This document shows positions 1 through 8,716 of a stretch of DNA of 64,000 bases, piece by piece. Every line of letters starts with the position of its first letter. The first letter of the stretch is position 1. Under the pieces are notes generated by a model. The model did no database searches and had not been told where the DNA came from. It saw only the letters and a program-made list of their open reading frames with translations. Origin of the DNA: Hyphomicrobiales bacterium. Its GTDB lineage: Bacteria > Pseudomonadota > Alphaproteobacteria > Rhizobiales > Phreatobacteraceae. The DNA is taken from positions 1 to 64,000 of the forward strand of contig JAFKKV010000025.1 in assembly GCA_017304475.1 (NCBI GenBank), read 5' to 3'. Made by a program: the position numbers and the translations under genes.

Positions 1-141
1 GCACAGAACCTCGCCATCATGAGACGCCTCGGCCTCAATCTTCTCCGCACCGATCCAGCGAAGATCTCCATGCGCCTCAAGATCAAACAAGCAGCATGGA
101 GCGACCCCTACCTCAAATCGCTCATCTGCCAAATGCGATAG
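1..141 (+). CDS. C-terminal end of an ISAs1-family transposase (start lies outside the window)
   Basis: The first 46 codons are open from the window edge to a TAG stop. They read AQNLAIMRRLGLNLLR, then a Lys-rich stretch and a tryptophan-containing end (KQAAWSDPYL). This matches the usual end of ISAs1-type DDE transposases, where an ALLRR-x-ALNLLRR helix precedes a basic tail. Only the tail is present, so the catalytic triad cannot be judged and the element may be intact or broken to the left. No terminal inverted repeat was recognised right of the stop, where a family A repeat begins at once. Family assignment is from memory of the C-terminal pattern. Confidence 0.7.
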   Translation, partial: AQNLAIMRRLGLNLLRTDPAKISMRLKIKQAAWSDPYLKSLICQMR

Positions 142-142
142 C

Positions 143-299
143 CCTGCCCAAAGGGAGAGGGTGCCGGCGTAGTCGGCGGGTGAGGAGCGTAAGCGCCGAG
201 AACTCGTGCCGGCGCTCGCGCTGCGTGCTGCCCTCTCCGGAGATGGACGACCCCTCACCCGGCGCCTGACGGCGCCACCCTCTCCCTTTGGGAGAGGGT
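143..299. repeat. Intergenic inverted-repeat element, family A, copy 1
   Basis: The left arm carries AAAGGGAGAGGGT followed by a GCCGGCG motif and GGGTGAGG. The right arm is its inverse (CCCCTCACCCGGCGCC, then ACCCTCTCCCTTTGGG). A central stretch holds a CTCTCCGGA-type motif. The arms could pair into a long hairpin. The same architecture recurs at about 7.4, 30.5, 38.1 and 57.2 kb. It fills the gap between the transposase tail and the aminotransferase; no gene is seen in it. Confidence 0.8.
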
Positions 300-336
300 C
301 AATAAGGCGGCGCTTCTCCTCGCCCCTCGCCCCCTG

Positions 337-1560
337 CTACGCTCCCTTCGTCACGTCCCCGATCAACCGTCCCAGCCGGCCGATCCCCTCGCTGATCGCC
401 TCGTCGCCGGCGAGCGAGAAGCTCAGGCGGATCGTATTGCGGCCGGTGCCATCGGCGTGGAAGGCCCCGCCCGGCACGAAGGCGACGCGGGCGGTCTTGA
501 TCGATCGGGCCAGCAGTTCGGCGCCGTCCATACCTTCGGGCAAGGTCAGCCAGACGAACATACCGCCCTCGGGTTTCGACCAGGTCACGCCCGCGGGCAT
601 GTGGCGGGCGAGCTCGGCCAGCATGCGGTCGCGCCGGTGCCGATAGGCGGCGCGGATCTTCGCCACCTGGGCCGGGAAGTGGTTTTCGGCGACATGGTGG
701 ATCGCCATCTGGTTGATGCTCGGGCTGTGCAGGTCGGCCGCCTGTTTCATCAGCACCAGCTTGGCGATGACCGGCTTGGCGGCACAGATCCAGCCGACGC
801 GCAGGCCCGGCGCCAGCGTCTTGGAGAAGCTGCCGCAATAGATGGTGCGGGTCTTCTCGATGTCGCCGTGCCTGGCGATGTCGAGGGCCAGGATGGAGGG
901 CACCGGCTCGCCGTCGTAGCGCAGCGCCTGATAGGCGGAATCCTCGATGACGGCGATGCCGAGCTCATCGGCGAGATCGAGCATGCGCTCGCGCGCGGCC
1001 CGGTCCATGGTCTCGCCGGTCGGATTGGCGAAATCCGGCGTCAGATAAGCGAGCTTCACCCGTCCGCCGGCTTCGGCCGCGGCATCGGCATAGGCCTTGG
1101 GCGTGACATTGCCGAGGCCGGGCGTCAGCCGGTCGTAACGCGGCTCATAGGCGTTGAAGGCCTGCAACGCGCCGAGATAGGTCGGCCAGGTCACCAGCGC
1201 GGTGTCCTTGGGCGACAGCAGGAGCTTGCCGAGATAGTCGAGACCCTGCTGCGAGCCCGAGGTGATCATCACATTATCGATGCCGCAGGGGATGCCGATC
1301 GCCGCCATCTGGCCGACCAGCCACTGGCGCAGCGGCGGAAAGCCCTCGCTGACCGAATATTGCAGCGCGACGCCGGCAACGTCCTTGGCGAGAACCGCCT
1401 GATAGGCATCGCGGAAGGCCTCGTCCGGGAACAGAGCCGGGTCGGGAATGCCGCCGGCGAAGGAGATGATGTCGGGCTGCTCGAGCAGCTTCAGCAATTC
1501 GCGAATTTCCGAAGCGCGCATCCTGTCGGCGCGGCTTGCAAACAAGGCGTCCCAGCCCAT
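337..1560 (-). CDS. PLP-dependent aminotransferase, class I/II (2-aminoadipate aminotransferase-like)
   Basis: A 407-residue fold-type I aminotransferase that would move an amino group between an amino acid and a 2-oxoacid in the cytoplasm. Seen: the substrate-loop sequence SFAGGIPDPALFP near residue 35, the cofactor-pocket SGSQQGLD near 100, DFANPTG near 180, EDSAYQ near 205, and the PLP-lysine motif GSFSKTLAPGLRVGW near 245. It resembles the aminotransferase half of MocR proteins but has no N-terminal winged helix, so it is an enzyme and not a regulator. The ATG used here is preceded by AAGAGG at good spacing; an in-frame start 12 codons upstream lacks one. Substrate (2-aminoadipate, branched-chain or aromatic) cannot be told from the sequence. 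Confidence 0.88.
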   Translation of the reverse strand: MGWDALFASRADRMRASEIRELLKLLEQPDIISFAGGIPDPALFPDEAFRDAYQAVLAKDVAGVALQYSVSEGFPPLRQWLVGQMAAIGIPCGIDNVMITSGSQQGLDYLGKLLLSPKDTALVTWPTYLGALQAFNAYEPRYDRLTPGLGNVTPKAYADAAAEAGGRVKLAYLTPDFANPTGETMDRAARERMLDLADELGIAVIEDSAYQALRYDGEPVPSILALDIARHGDIEKTRTIYCGSFSKTLAPGLRVGWICAAKPVIAKLVLMKQAADLHSPSINQMAIHHVAENHFPAQVAKIRAAYRHRRDRMLAELARHMPAGVTWSKPEGGMFVWLTLPEGMDGAELLARSIKTARVAFVPGGAFHADGTGRNTIRLSFSLAGDEAISEGIGRLGRLIGDVTKGA

Positions 1561-1737
1561 GGCATCCTCTTGAGGTCGGTTTGTTGCGCACACCATGAGC
1601 GTGGCGACAGATTATGTCAATAATGCTGACCTAATCAGCATGTCTGCCATTCGGGAGATGGGAGGGGCGGCGATCGGTGAACGCAGCGAAACCCGCCGCT
1701 GATGATGCCGGCACCGTTCTCGGCTATCGCTGGGAAC

Positions 1738-1955
1738 ACAACGTCACCCCCGGCCGAGGCGAAGCCGAGGGGAAGGGGGTCCAGGAGCTGCAGAACTGAA
1801 CCTCGAAGCTGCGGAACTCCCCACCGGCATGCACTGAAAGCGCAATTGAGGCGGCCCCTGGCCCCCCTTCCCCTCGGCTTCGCCTCGGCCGGGGGTGACG
1901 TAGAGGTTCCTGCGCTTCCCCGGCAAAGAATTGCTTTGCCTCGGGGATGACGTCG
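1738..1955. repeat. Intergenic inverted-repeat element, family B, copy 1
   Basis: This lies in the 610-base gap between the aminotransferase and dctP. The left end ACGTCACCCCCGGCCGAGG with GCGAAGCCGAGGGG is mirrored on the right by CCCCTCGGCTTCGCC and GGGGGTGACGT, so the arms pair almost perfectly over about 35 bases around a loop of roughly 85. A further GGCAAAGAATTGCTTTGCC palindrome follows and ends in another GATGACGTC. Copies of the same design sit near 35.2 and 39.7 kb. The rest of the gap (1561-1737 and 1956-2171) shows no gene. Confidence 0.8.
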
Positions 1956-2171
1956 AGCGCTTCGGAAGTCGGGGTCGGCTGCCGCTTGCATCCCCGCACG
2001 CGTCGTCTTGCGCATTTGCCGGATGACCTAGCCAACCCGGCTCTCTCCCAGCCCCCTCACCCTCCTCCCGATTGTACAGCGGTCGAATGGGTCTTGACGC
2101 CTCCGGTCGGCTGTAGATAATCGATTCACAGAACATCGTTTCGTCTACAAGAACACCCACGAGGAAACACC

Positions 2172-3167
2172 ATGCTGACCAGACGCACTCTCTCCGTCGG
2201 GATAGCCACGGCGGCGCTCGCGAGCCCCTTCGTCGTGCGCGCCCAGAGCCCGATCCGCATGCGCCTGGCTCACGCCACCGCCGAGATCCATCCCGGCCAC
2301 GTCACCGCGGTGAAATTCAAGGAAGCTCTGGAGAAGCTGGTTCCGGGCCGGGTCAACGTCCAGATTTTCGGCAACCGCCAGCTCGGCGACGACAAGCAGA
2401 ACCTGGAATCGACCATCGCCGGCACTACCCAGCTGTGCATGGCGAGCGGCGTGTTGTTTCCGCTGGTCACCGGGCGCAGCGCGCTCAACGCGTTCCAGCT
2501 GCCCTTCCTGCTGAAGGACTATGCCCATTTCGGCAAGATGGCGGTCAGCGACATCGGCCAGAAAATACTCGACGACCTCGCACCCGCCGGGCTCGTCGGC
2601 CTCGAGGTGACCGATATCGGCCAGCGCCACTTCCTCTCGGCCACCCGCCAGGTGAAGAAGGTCGCCGACTTCTCCGGCCTGAAGACCCGCATCGTGCCGG
2701 TGCCGTTGCACAAGTCGATCTGGGAGGCGGCGGGCACCTCGCCGGTCGGCCTGCCCTATGGCGAAGTCTATGGCGCGCTGGAGACCAAGGTCATCGACGC
2801 CGTCGAGATCAATGTCTCCTCGATCCTCGGAGAAAACCTCTGGGAGGTCGGCAAGAACCTGACGCTGACCGGCCATTACCCCTGGCACGCGGTGATCGCC
2901 GCCAACAAGACCTTCTTCGACAAGCTGCCGGCCGAGATCCAGGCCGCCATGCGCGAGGCCGGCCGCAGCTCGACCCAGGCCGCCCTCGACTATGCCCGTG
3001 ACCAGGACCTCTCCGCCCGCGACCTCCTGAAGGCCAAGGGCGTGCAGATCTCCGAGCTCGAGGATCTTGCCGCCATGCGCGAGAAGATGCGACCGCTGAT
3101 CGCCCAATATGCCCAGCAGTCGCCGCTGATCGCCGAATTCGTCGAGAAAGCGCAAGCGGCGGCGTGA
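2172..3167 (+). CDS. dctP: TRAP transporter solute-binding protein, DctP family
   Basis: A periplasmic 331-residue binding protein that captures an organic acid and hands it to the DctQM membrane complex encoded next. Residues 1-24 form a signal peptide with a twin-arginine-like TRRTLSVG start and cleavage after VVRA. The mature part opens with IRMRLAHATAEIHPGH, typical of DctP proteins, and contains the QIFGNRQLGDD and GLKTRIVPVPLH segments; the Arg in the latter is expected to hold the substrate carboxylate. The start has a clear GAGGAA site. The downstream aldolase suggests a sugar-acid or hydroxy-acid ligand, but the ligand cannot be read from the sequence. A repeat element separates it from dctQ, so binding protein and permease may be expressed at different levels. 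Confidence 0.93.
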   Translation: MLTRRTLSVGIATAALASPFVVRAQSPIRMRLAHATAEIHPGHVTAVKFKEALEKLVPGRVNVQIFGNRQLGDDKQNLESTIAGTTQLCMASGVLFPLVTGRSALNAFQLPFLLKDYAHFGKMAVSDIGQKILDDLAPAGLVGLEVTDIGQRHFLSATRQVKKVADFSGLKTRIVPVPLHKSIWEAAGTSPVGLPYGEVYGALETKVIDAVEINVSSILGENLWEVGKNLTLTGHYPWHAVIAANKTFFDKLPAEIQAAMREAGRSSTQAALDYARDQDLSARDLLKAKGVQISELEDLAAMREKMRPLIAQYAQQSPLIAEFVEKAQAAA

Positions 3168-3232
3168 AGTAAGGGCCCGGCGGGTTGGCGGTTCTCTTAA
3201 GAGCTCGTCGCAGGACGCGGCTCGCGCCTGAA

Positions 3233-3455
3233 GCACTGCCCCTCACCTCTCCCCGGCGGGGAGAGGTCGACCGAAGCGCCAGCGAAGGTCGGGAAAGGGG
3301 GCGTGGCGCAAGACGGAAAGTCACCTTGCGAGTCGGGCACCGCCTTGCTTGGAACCCTGAGCTCCCCCTCTCCCGGCGCAATAGCATCGAGCGAACGCGA
3401 GATGCGTTCGCACTCGCTATCCGCGCCGACCTCCCCCCGCCGGGGGGAGGTTGAG
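3233..3455. repeat. Inverted-repeat element (family A variant) with a nested 40-base subelement
   Basis: This fills most of the 392-base gap between dctP and dctQ. Outer arms are CCCCTCACCTCTCCCCGG at the left and ACCTCCCCCCGCCGGGGG at the right. A 40-base block beginning ATAGCATCGAGCG and ending GCACTCGCTAT occupies 3381-3420. It is identical base for base to 26816-26855 and occurs inverted with a few changes at 20815-20854. The block's presence in unrelated repeat copies suggests nesting or exchange between elements. No gene seen. Confidence 0.75.
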
Positions 3456-3559
3456 GAGAAGGTTCGCGCCTGAACCTTGAAGGAAAGCGGCCGGACCGCC
3501 ACGCAGCCCGGCCCTTAGACCAAAGACCATCATTTCCCGCGACGCCGAGACCCGAGACC

Positions 3560-4168
3560 ATGACACCGCCAGAACCATCCGCCGCACCGCCGCGGAACGG
3601 CTTCGTGCAGCTCTATACCCGGGTCCTCTGGACCTTTGCCGGCCTGTCCATGGCGGCGATCGTCGGCATCATGCTGGTCCAGGTCGCCGCGCGCTACCTG
3701 TTCGGCTCGTCGCTCATCTGGGCCGAGGAGCTCTGCCGCTACATCCTGATCTGGCAGACCTTCCTGCTCATCGGCATCGCCTATCAACAGGGCGAGCTGG
3801 TGGCGCTCGACCTGATCGGCACGCGCCTGTCGCGGCCCCTGCGCTTCCTGATCCGGCTGATCGTGTCGCTGCCGGTCTGCTATTTTCTCTACCTCCTGAT
3901 CGAGACCGGCCTCGTCCATGCCGGCCGGTTCAAATCCCAGACCATTCCGGCCATCGACTTCATCTGGGGCTCGCTCACCGGCCGGCCGGCCGGGCTGCCG
4001 GTCTGGTGGGTCTATGTCTCCGTGCCGGTCGGCTGCGCGATCCTGCTCGCCCATGTCGTGGTCGGCCTCGTCGACGAGGTCATCGCCCTGGTGCGCGGCA
4101 CGCCGGCCGCCGCTTCGAACGCCCCTTCGGACGCGCCCCGCCCCCCCTCCTCCAACGCCCAGGCTTAA
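3560..4168 (+). CDS. dctQ: TRAP transporter small permease, DctQ family
   Basis: A 202-residue inner-membrane protein with four predicted helices (about residues 18-40, 55-75, 95-118 and 145-168), the normal DctQ layout. The family hallmark SSLIWAEELCRYILIW is present at about residue 50, followed by a DLIGTRL loop. It pairs with DctM to drive sodium- or proton-coupled uptake of the ligand bound by DctP. The tail after residue 180 is Pro/Ala/Ser-rich and probably disordered. Three bases separate its stop from dctM, so the two are co-translated. Confidence 0.92.
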   Translation: MTPPEPSAAPPRNGFVQLYTRVLWTFAGLSMAAIVGIMLVQVAARYLFGSSLIWAEELCRYILIWQTFLLIGIAYQQGELVALDLIGTRLSRPLRFLIRLIVSLPVCYFLYLLIETGLVHAGRFKSQTIPAIDFIWGSLTGRPAGLPVWWVYVSVPVGCAILLAHVVVGLVDEVIALVRGTPAAASNAPSDAPRPPSSNAQA

Positions 4169-4171
4169 GCG

Positions 4172-5452
4172 ATGTTCAGCTTCCTCGGTCTGTTCATGAC
4201 CTTCCTGCTGCTGGGCGTGCCGATCTCGCTCGCACTCGGCGTCGGCGGCATGCTCTATCTCGCGCTCACCGACAACTGGTCGCTGGTCGGCGCGCTGCCG
4301 CAGCGCATGCTCGCCGGCGTCGACCAGTTCGTGCTCCTGACCATCCCGCTGTTCCTGCTCGCCGGCAACCTGATGAATCTCGGCGGCCTGAGCGACCGCA
4401 TGATCAAGTTCGCCAATGCGCTGGTCGGCCATATGAAGGGCGGCCTGTCGCTGGTCACAGTGCTCGCCAGCATCATGTTCGCCGGCATTTCCGGCAGCGC
4501 CATCGCGCAATCCTCGGCGATCGGCTCGCTGATGATCCCGGCCATGGCGCGCCAGGGGATCCCTGCGGCCTATGGCGCGGCGCTGGTGGCGATGAGCGCG
4601 GTGATCGACCCGCTGATCCCGCCCAGCATCACCATGATCATCTATGGCGTGCTGTCGGGCGCCTCCATCGGGCAGATGTTCATCGCCGGCATCATTCCCG
4701 GCCTGCTGCTCGGCATCGCCCTGCTCGGCTATGCCTATTGGAAGGCCTGGAAATATAATTTCCCGTCCATGCCGCGCGCCGGCTGGGGCGAGCGCGGCCG
4801 CGCGCTGATCGCCGCCATCCCGGCTCTCATGCTGCCTGTCATTATCGTCGGCGGCGTCAAGAGCGGCATTTTCACCATGACGGAATCGGCGGCGGTGGCC
4901 GTCGGCTACGCCTTCATCGTCGGCGCGCTGCACCGCGAGCTCACCTTCAAGCGGCTGTGGGAAGCGCTCTGCACCACCGCCATCACGACCGCCGGCCTGC
5001 TGTTCATCCTGGCCATGGCCAGCATCGTCGCCTTCGCGCTGACCGTGGAGGAAGTGCCCACGCGTTTCGCCGAAAGCCTGCTCAGCATCAGCGACAACAA
5101 GTTCGTCGTGCTGCTCATGCTCAACATCATGCTGCTGCTGCTCGGCAAGTTCCTCGAGCCGATCTCGGTGATGATCGTCACCATGCCGATCCTGATGAAG
5201 GTCTGCACGATGATCGGCATGGACCCGGTGCAGTTCGGCGTGATGGTCACGCTCAACGTGGTCATCGGCATGGTCACCCCGCCGGTCGGCGTCTGCCTCT
5301 TCGTGGTCTGCGCCATCGCCGGCAAGTCGGTGCTCGAGGTCAGCCGCGAAGTGCTGCCCATGTTCTTCATCTGCCTCGTGCTGCTGGCCGTGGTCGCCAC
5401 CATTCCCGCCGTCACGATGGCATTGCCCCACCTCATGCTCGGCGCCCGCTGA
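4172..5452 (+). CDS. dctM: TRAP transporter large permease, DctM family
   Basis: A 426-residue polytopic inner-membrane protein that forms the ion-coupled translocation channel of the TRAP system. Seen: many hydrophobic helices along the length; the family motif FAGISGSAIAQSSAIGSLMIPAM near residue 105 (an Ala-Gln variant of the more usual Ala-Asp); PLIPPSI near 150; and the second-half repeat VTLNVVIGMVTPPVGVCLF near 365. Length is normal for DctM. It follows dctQ by 3 bases and is followed by the aldolase 19 bases downstream, which fits one transcript. Confidence 0.93.
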   Translation: MFSFLGLFMTFLLLGVPISLALGVGGMLYLALTDNWSLVGALPQRMLAGVDQFVLLTIPLFLLAGNLMNLGGLSDRMIKFANALVGHMKGGLSLVTVLASIMFAGISGSAIAQSSAIGSLMIPAMARQGIPAAYGAALVAMSAVIDPLIPPSITMIIYGVLSGASIGQMFIAGIIPGLLLGIALLGYAYWKAWKYNFPSMPRAGWGERGRALIAAIPALMLPVIIVGGVKSGIFTMTESAAVAVGYAFIVGALHRELTFKRLWEALCTTAITTAGLLFILAMASIVAFALTVEEVPTRFAESLLSISDNKFVVLLMLNIMLLLLGKFLEPISVMIVTMPILMKVCTMIGMDPVQFGVMVTLNVVIGMVTPPVGVCLFVVCAIAGKSVLEVSREVLPMFFICLVLLAVVATIPAVTMALPHLMLGAR

Positions 5453-5471
5453 GCACCGATCGAGCCAAGCC

Positions 5472-6278
5472 ATGACCGCAAATGCCATGTCAGAACGCCC
5501 CCACCCCCAGGCCTTTCGCCGGCGCTTTGCCGCCGGCGACCACCTCATCGGCACCTTCATCAAGACGCCGGTGACCCATACGGTCGAGATCATCGGGTCG
5601 CTCGGCTTCGACTTCGTCGTGATCGACGAGGAACACGCCCCCTTCGACCGGGTGACCATCGACGGGGCGATCCTGGCGGCCCGCGCAGTCGGCACCGCCG
5701 CCCTGGTGCGGGTCGCCGAGCTGACGCCGGCCAAGATCCTGTCGGTGCTCGACGACGGCGCCACCGGCATCCTGGTGCCGCATGTCGCCTCGGCCGAGAC
5801 CGCGCGCGCGGTGGTGGCGTCAGCCCGTTATCGCGGGGGAAAACGCGGCTTCTCCAATTCGCCGCGCGCCGGCGGCTACGGCGCCCGGCCGCTCTGGCAG
5901 CATGTCGACCAGGCCGACGCGGAGGTCACCGTCATCGGCATGATCGAGGACCCCGAGGCGCTCGACCAGCTCGACGCCATCCTGGCGGTCGAAGGGCTCG
6001 ACGGCGTGTTCATCGGCCGCGGCGACCTCACCGTCGCGCTCGGCGCCAGCGGCCCCGACGCGCCGGAGGTGCAGGAGGCCTGCGCCAAGATCTTCGCCGC
6101 CGCCAGGCGGGCCGGCAAACCGGTCTGCATCATGGTCGGCGCCGCCGCGGAAGCCGCCGCGTTCCAGGCGCGCGGCGCCTCGGCCTTCATCGTCTCGACC
6201 GATCTCGGCTTCCTGCGCGCCGCCGCCGCCAAAGCCTTTGCCGAGGTCGCCGCACTTGGACATGCGACCGAGAAATAA
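5472..6278 (+). CDS. HpcH/HpaI-family aldolase (2-keto-3-deoxy-acid aldolase)
   Basis: A 268-residue class II (divalent-metal) aldolase of the HpcH/HpaI superfamily, which cleaves or condenses 4-hydroxy-2-oxo acids to pyruvate plus an aldehyde. Seen: FDFVVIDEEHAPFD near residue 40, VRVAELTPAKILSVLDDGA near 80, the GKRGFSNSPRAGGYG loop near 125, MIEDPEALD near 157 (a metal-site Glu), and GVFIGRGDLTVALG near 180. Its place directly behind a TRAP transporter suggests it acts on the imported acid after activation. A second in-frame ATG (NAMSERP) six codons in is possible. Exact substrate is not determinable; 2-dehydro-3-deoxyglucarate and 4-hydroxy-2-oxoheptanedioate are typical for the family. 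Confidence 0.88.
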   Translation: MTANAMSERPHPQAFRRRFAAGDHLIGTFIKTPVTHTVEIIGSLGFDFVVIDEEHAPFDRVTIDGAILAARAVGTAALVRVAELTPAKILSVLDDGATGILVPHVASAETARAVVASARYRGGKRGFSNSPRAGGYGARPLWQHVDQADAEVTVIGMIEDPEALDQLDAILAVEGLDGVFIGRGDLTVALGASGPDAPEVQEACAKIFAAARRAGKPVCIMVGAAAEAAAFQARGASAFIVSTDLGFLRAAAAKAFAEVAALGHATEK

Positions 6279-6324
6279 TCGGCCGTCCCAATCACCCGTT
6301 CACAGCCAAATGGAGGTTCCCGCC

Positions 6325-7275
6325 ATGGCCGCTCCGTCCACCTTGCCCACTGTCGTCCCCTGCCCGACCTTCGCGCCCGAACGCGCCGCGGAGATCGCGG
6401 AGCTGCTGGTCGGCGCCGTCGACCTGCATTGTCATAGCGGCCCGGCCGCCATGCCGCGCATTCTCAACCATCACGAGGCGCTGATGGATGCGGCCGCGGC
6501 GAAATTCGCAGCCGTGCTCTACAAGGACCATTTCTATCCCGGCATGGCCCACGCACAGATCCTCGAAGGCCTGTTTCCGGACACCGGCGTCAAGCTGTTC
6601 TCCGGCGTCGCGCTGAACAATGCGGTCGGCGGCCTCAACCCCTATGCCGTCGACCACGCCATCAAGCTCGGCGGCAAGATCGTCTGGATGCCGACCTTCG
6701 CGGCGGCCAACCACATCAATGCCTATGCCGGCGCCGCCAAGACCTTCCCGAAGACCGCGCAGAAAATGCTCGATCCGACCGCGCTCAGCGTGCTCGACGC
6801 CAACAAGAAGCTGACCGACGAGACGCTGCAGATCCTCGACCTGATCGCCGAGGGCGACATCATCCTGGCCGGCGGCCACCTGCATGTCAGCGAATTGTTC
6901 GTGCTGTTCGAGGAGGCGCGCAAGCGTGGCGTCAAACGCCTGATGGTCAACCACCCGAGCTATGTCATCGGCTGCAGCGACGCGGATATCCGCGGCCTGG
7001 TGGCGCTCGGCGCTTATATGGAGCACTCGATCTGCATGTTCGTCGAAAGCCGCGCCAAGCAGCACGACATGGATGACCTCGCCCATCTGATCGCGGTCGC
7101 GGGCGTCGACCACACCATTCTCGGCTCGGATCTCGGCCTGACCCAGGCGCCGCGCCCCGTCGACGGCTACCGCATGATCGTCGACCAGATGCTCGACCAT
7201 CAGATTTCGCGGGCGGATATCAAAAAGATCACCTCGACCAATGCGGCGAAGCTTCTGGGCATTGCGGTGAATTGA
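6325..7275 (+). CDS. DUF6282-type amidohydrolase-fold protein
   Basis: A 316-residue protein with the metal-binding opening VDLHCHSGPAAMPRILNHHE near residue 35 and later histidine/aspartate motifs (AGGHLHVSE near 180, MVNHPSY near 207, TILGSDLG near 268), the layout of metallo-dependent hydrolases called DUF6282. The chosen ATG has TGGAGG eight bases upstream; an earlier in-frame ATG would overlap the aldolase and lacks a site. It lies 46 bases after the aldolase, so it probably belongs to the same operon and may hydrolyse a lactone or amide intermediate. That role is inference; the family has no firmly established reaction that I know of. Confidence 0.78.
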   Translation: MAAPSTLPTVVPCPTFAPERAAEIAELLVGAVDLHCHSGPAAMPRILNHHEALMDAAAAKFAAVLYKDHFYPGMAHAQILEGLFPDTGVKLFSGVALNNAVGGLNPYAVDHAIKLGGKIVWMPTFAAANHINAYAGAAKTFPKTAQKMLDPTALSVLDANKKLTDETLQILDLIAEGDIILAGGHLHVSELFVLFEEARKRGVKRLMVNHPSYVIGCSDADIRGLVALGAYMEHSICMFVESRAKQHDMDDLAHLIAVAGVDHTILGSDLGLTQAPRPVDGYRMIVDQMLDHQISRADIKKITSTNAAKLLGIAVN

Positions 7276-7352
7276 GGGGCGATGCCACCCCTCTCCGGCG
7301 AAGCACCCCCTCTTCCTAGCGTGCACCATCGGCGCAAAGGCCCTGTCGACCA

Positions 7353-7512
7353 ACCCTCTCTCAGAGGGAGAGGGTGGCGCCGTCAGGCGCCGGGTGAGGG
7401 GCGTAAGCTCGAAGGACCGGTGCCGACGCGCGACGAGGTTCAGCCCCATCCCGACATGGACGCCCCCTCACCCGGCAGCTGACGCTGCCACCCTCTCCCT
7501 CTGGGAGAGGGT
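7353..7512. repeat. Inverted-repeat element, family A, copy at 7.4 kb
   Basis: Left arm ACCCTCTCTCAGAGGGAGAG plus GGTGGCGCCGTCAGGCGCCG; right arm CCCCTCACCCGGCAGC and ACCCTCTCCCTCTGGGAG. It fills the gap after the DUF6282 gene. The internal GGCGCCGTCAGGCGCC and GGCAGCTGACGCTGCC palindromes are the same kind as in the other copies. It may act as a 3' stabiliser or terminator for the operon before it; no gene seen. Confidence 0.8.
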
Positions 7513-7536
7513 CAGTTTTGCCCCCAGGACCCCCAC

Positions 7537-8250
7537 ATGCACGTGCTCATCGTCCATGCCCACCCGGAACCGGCCTCGTTCAACGGCGCGCTCACCCGCC
7601 GCGCCGTCGAGGCTTTGACCGGCGCGGGCCACACCGTCACCGTTTCCGACCTCTATGCCGAGGGTTTCGATCCGGTGGCCGGCCGGCACGACTTCACCGA
7701 GATGGCCGAAGCGGGCCGCTTTCACTACCAGACCGAACAGGCCCATGCGGCCAAGACCGGCACCTTTTCGACCGAGCTCGCACGCGAACAGGCGCGCGTC
7801 GCGGAAGCCGACCTTCTGGTGCTGCAATTCCCGCTCTGGTGGGGCAGCCCGCCGGCCATCCTGAAGGGCTGGTTCGAGCGGGTGCTGGCCTATGGCTTCG
7901 GTTATGTCGACGGCGCGCGTTTCGACAACGGGCTGTTCCGCGGCAGGCGGGCCCTGATGTCGGTGACGACGGGCGGCACGCCCGAGCGCTTCTCCGCCGG
8001 CGGCAGCTATGGCGAGATCGACCAGGTGCTCTATCCGGTGAAGCATCTGCTGCTCGCCTATATGGGCTATGCGGTGGAGGAGCCTTTCGTCGCCTATGCC
8101 GCCCCGCGGATAAGCGCAGAGGAGCGCGCCGGCTATCTCGACGCCTTCGCACAGCGCCTGACCGCCGCCGCCGCCAAACCGACCGCACCGCTCGCCAACC
8201 TGCACCTGCGCGATGCCGTGGGCGAGGCCGCCTGGACGCGCCAGGGTTAG
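7537..8250 (+). CDS. NAD(P)H-dependent oxidoreductase / quinone reductase, flavodoxin-like fold
   Basis: A 237-residue member of the NQO1/MdaB-like flavoprotein family, which transfers two electrons from NAD(P)H to quinones. Seen: MHVLIVHAHPEPASFNGAL at the N-terminus, the usual FMN/FAD phosphate-binding start; the LQFPLWWGSPPAILKGWFER motif near residue 95, characteristic of the family; and a TTGGTPERFS loop near 145. It is soluble and cytosolic. It follows a family A repeat and is not obviously in an operon. Possible roles are quinone detoxification or oxidative-stress protection. Confidence 0.9.
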   Translation: MHVLIVHAHPEPASFNGALTRRAVEALTGAGHTVTVSDLYAEGFDPVAGRHDFTEMAEAGRFHYQTEQAHAAKTGTFSTELAREQARVAEADLLVLQFPLWWGSPPAILKGWFERVLAYGFGYVDGARFDNGLFRGRRALMSVTTGGTPERFSAGGSYGEIDQVLYPVKHLLLAYMGYAVEEPFVAYAAPRISAEERAGYLDAFAQRLTAAAAKPTAPLANLHLRDAVGEAAWTRQG

Positions 8251-8289
8251 GCACGTTGGCCCGGGCATTGCTTGGGGAGTGTCCGATCG

Positions 8290-8478
8290 ATGCGCCTGAT
8301 GCGGGAGATGATCGCCATGGTGTCGCAAGGCCTGAATGCGATGAAGGCGAGGCTGGGTTTCTGGATCGACCCGCAGCCTCCGCGCGAGCCCGCGGCCGGC
8401 CCGCCCCCGAGCGCCGCCGACCGCGAACGCCTCCTGGAAGAGCGCGACCTCCTGCTGCTGCGCCAGATGCCGCGCTGA
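8290..8478 (+). CDS. Small uncharacterised protein, 62 residues
   Basis: It opens MRLMREMIAMVSQGLNAMK, an amphipathic helix. Then come a proline-rich linker and a charged helix with RERLLEERDLLLLRQMP. The ATG is preceded by GGGGAG at about ten bases. It sits 39 bases after the quinone reductase and may be co-transcribed with it. There is no signal peptide or membrane segment. I do not recognise the family. Confidence 0.5.
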   Translation: MRLMREMIAMVSQGLNAMKARLGFWIDPQPPREPAAGPPPSAADRERLLEERDLLLLRQMPR

Positions 8479-8716
8479 GCCTTTTTGCGAGTCCGGCCAG
8501 AGGCTTGCCGGGCCGCGTGAAGGTTCCGATTCAGCGCGCGCGGAGTGCGACGCGCGTAAACCCTCTCCGGGCCGCTCGTCGCATCATGCCCCCTCAGCGG
8601 CTCGCCATCAGCCATTCTCCCCCACTGCGACCTCACGGCCCAGGCGCCACCCCTCACAAGCCAGCCGACATCAGGTTATGATGCGTCACCGCCTTGCCGC
8701 CGAGGTCCGTGCCGCC

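Noticed and set aside
337..1560. Calling the aminotransferase a MocR regulator
   Set aside because: There is no N-terminal GntR winged helix; only the aminotransferase fold is present.
3530..5770. A 746-residue leftward frame rich in His, Asp and Gln opposite the TRAP permease genes
   Set aside because: It mirrors the codon pattern of dctQ, dctM and the aldolase on the other strand, has no start site or domain, and is a typical antisense frame in GC-rich DNA.
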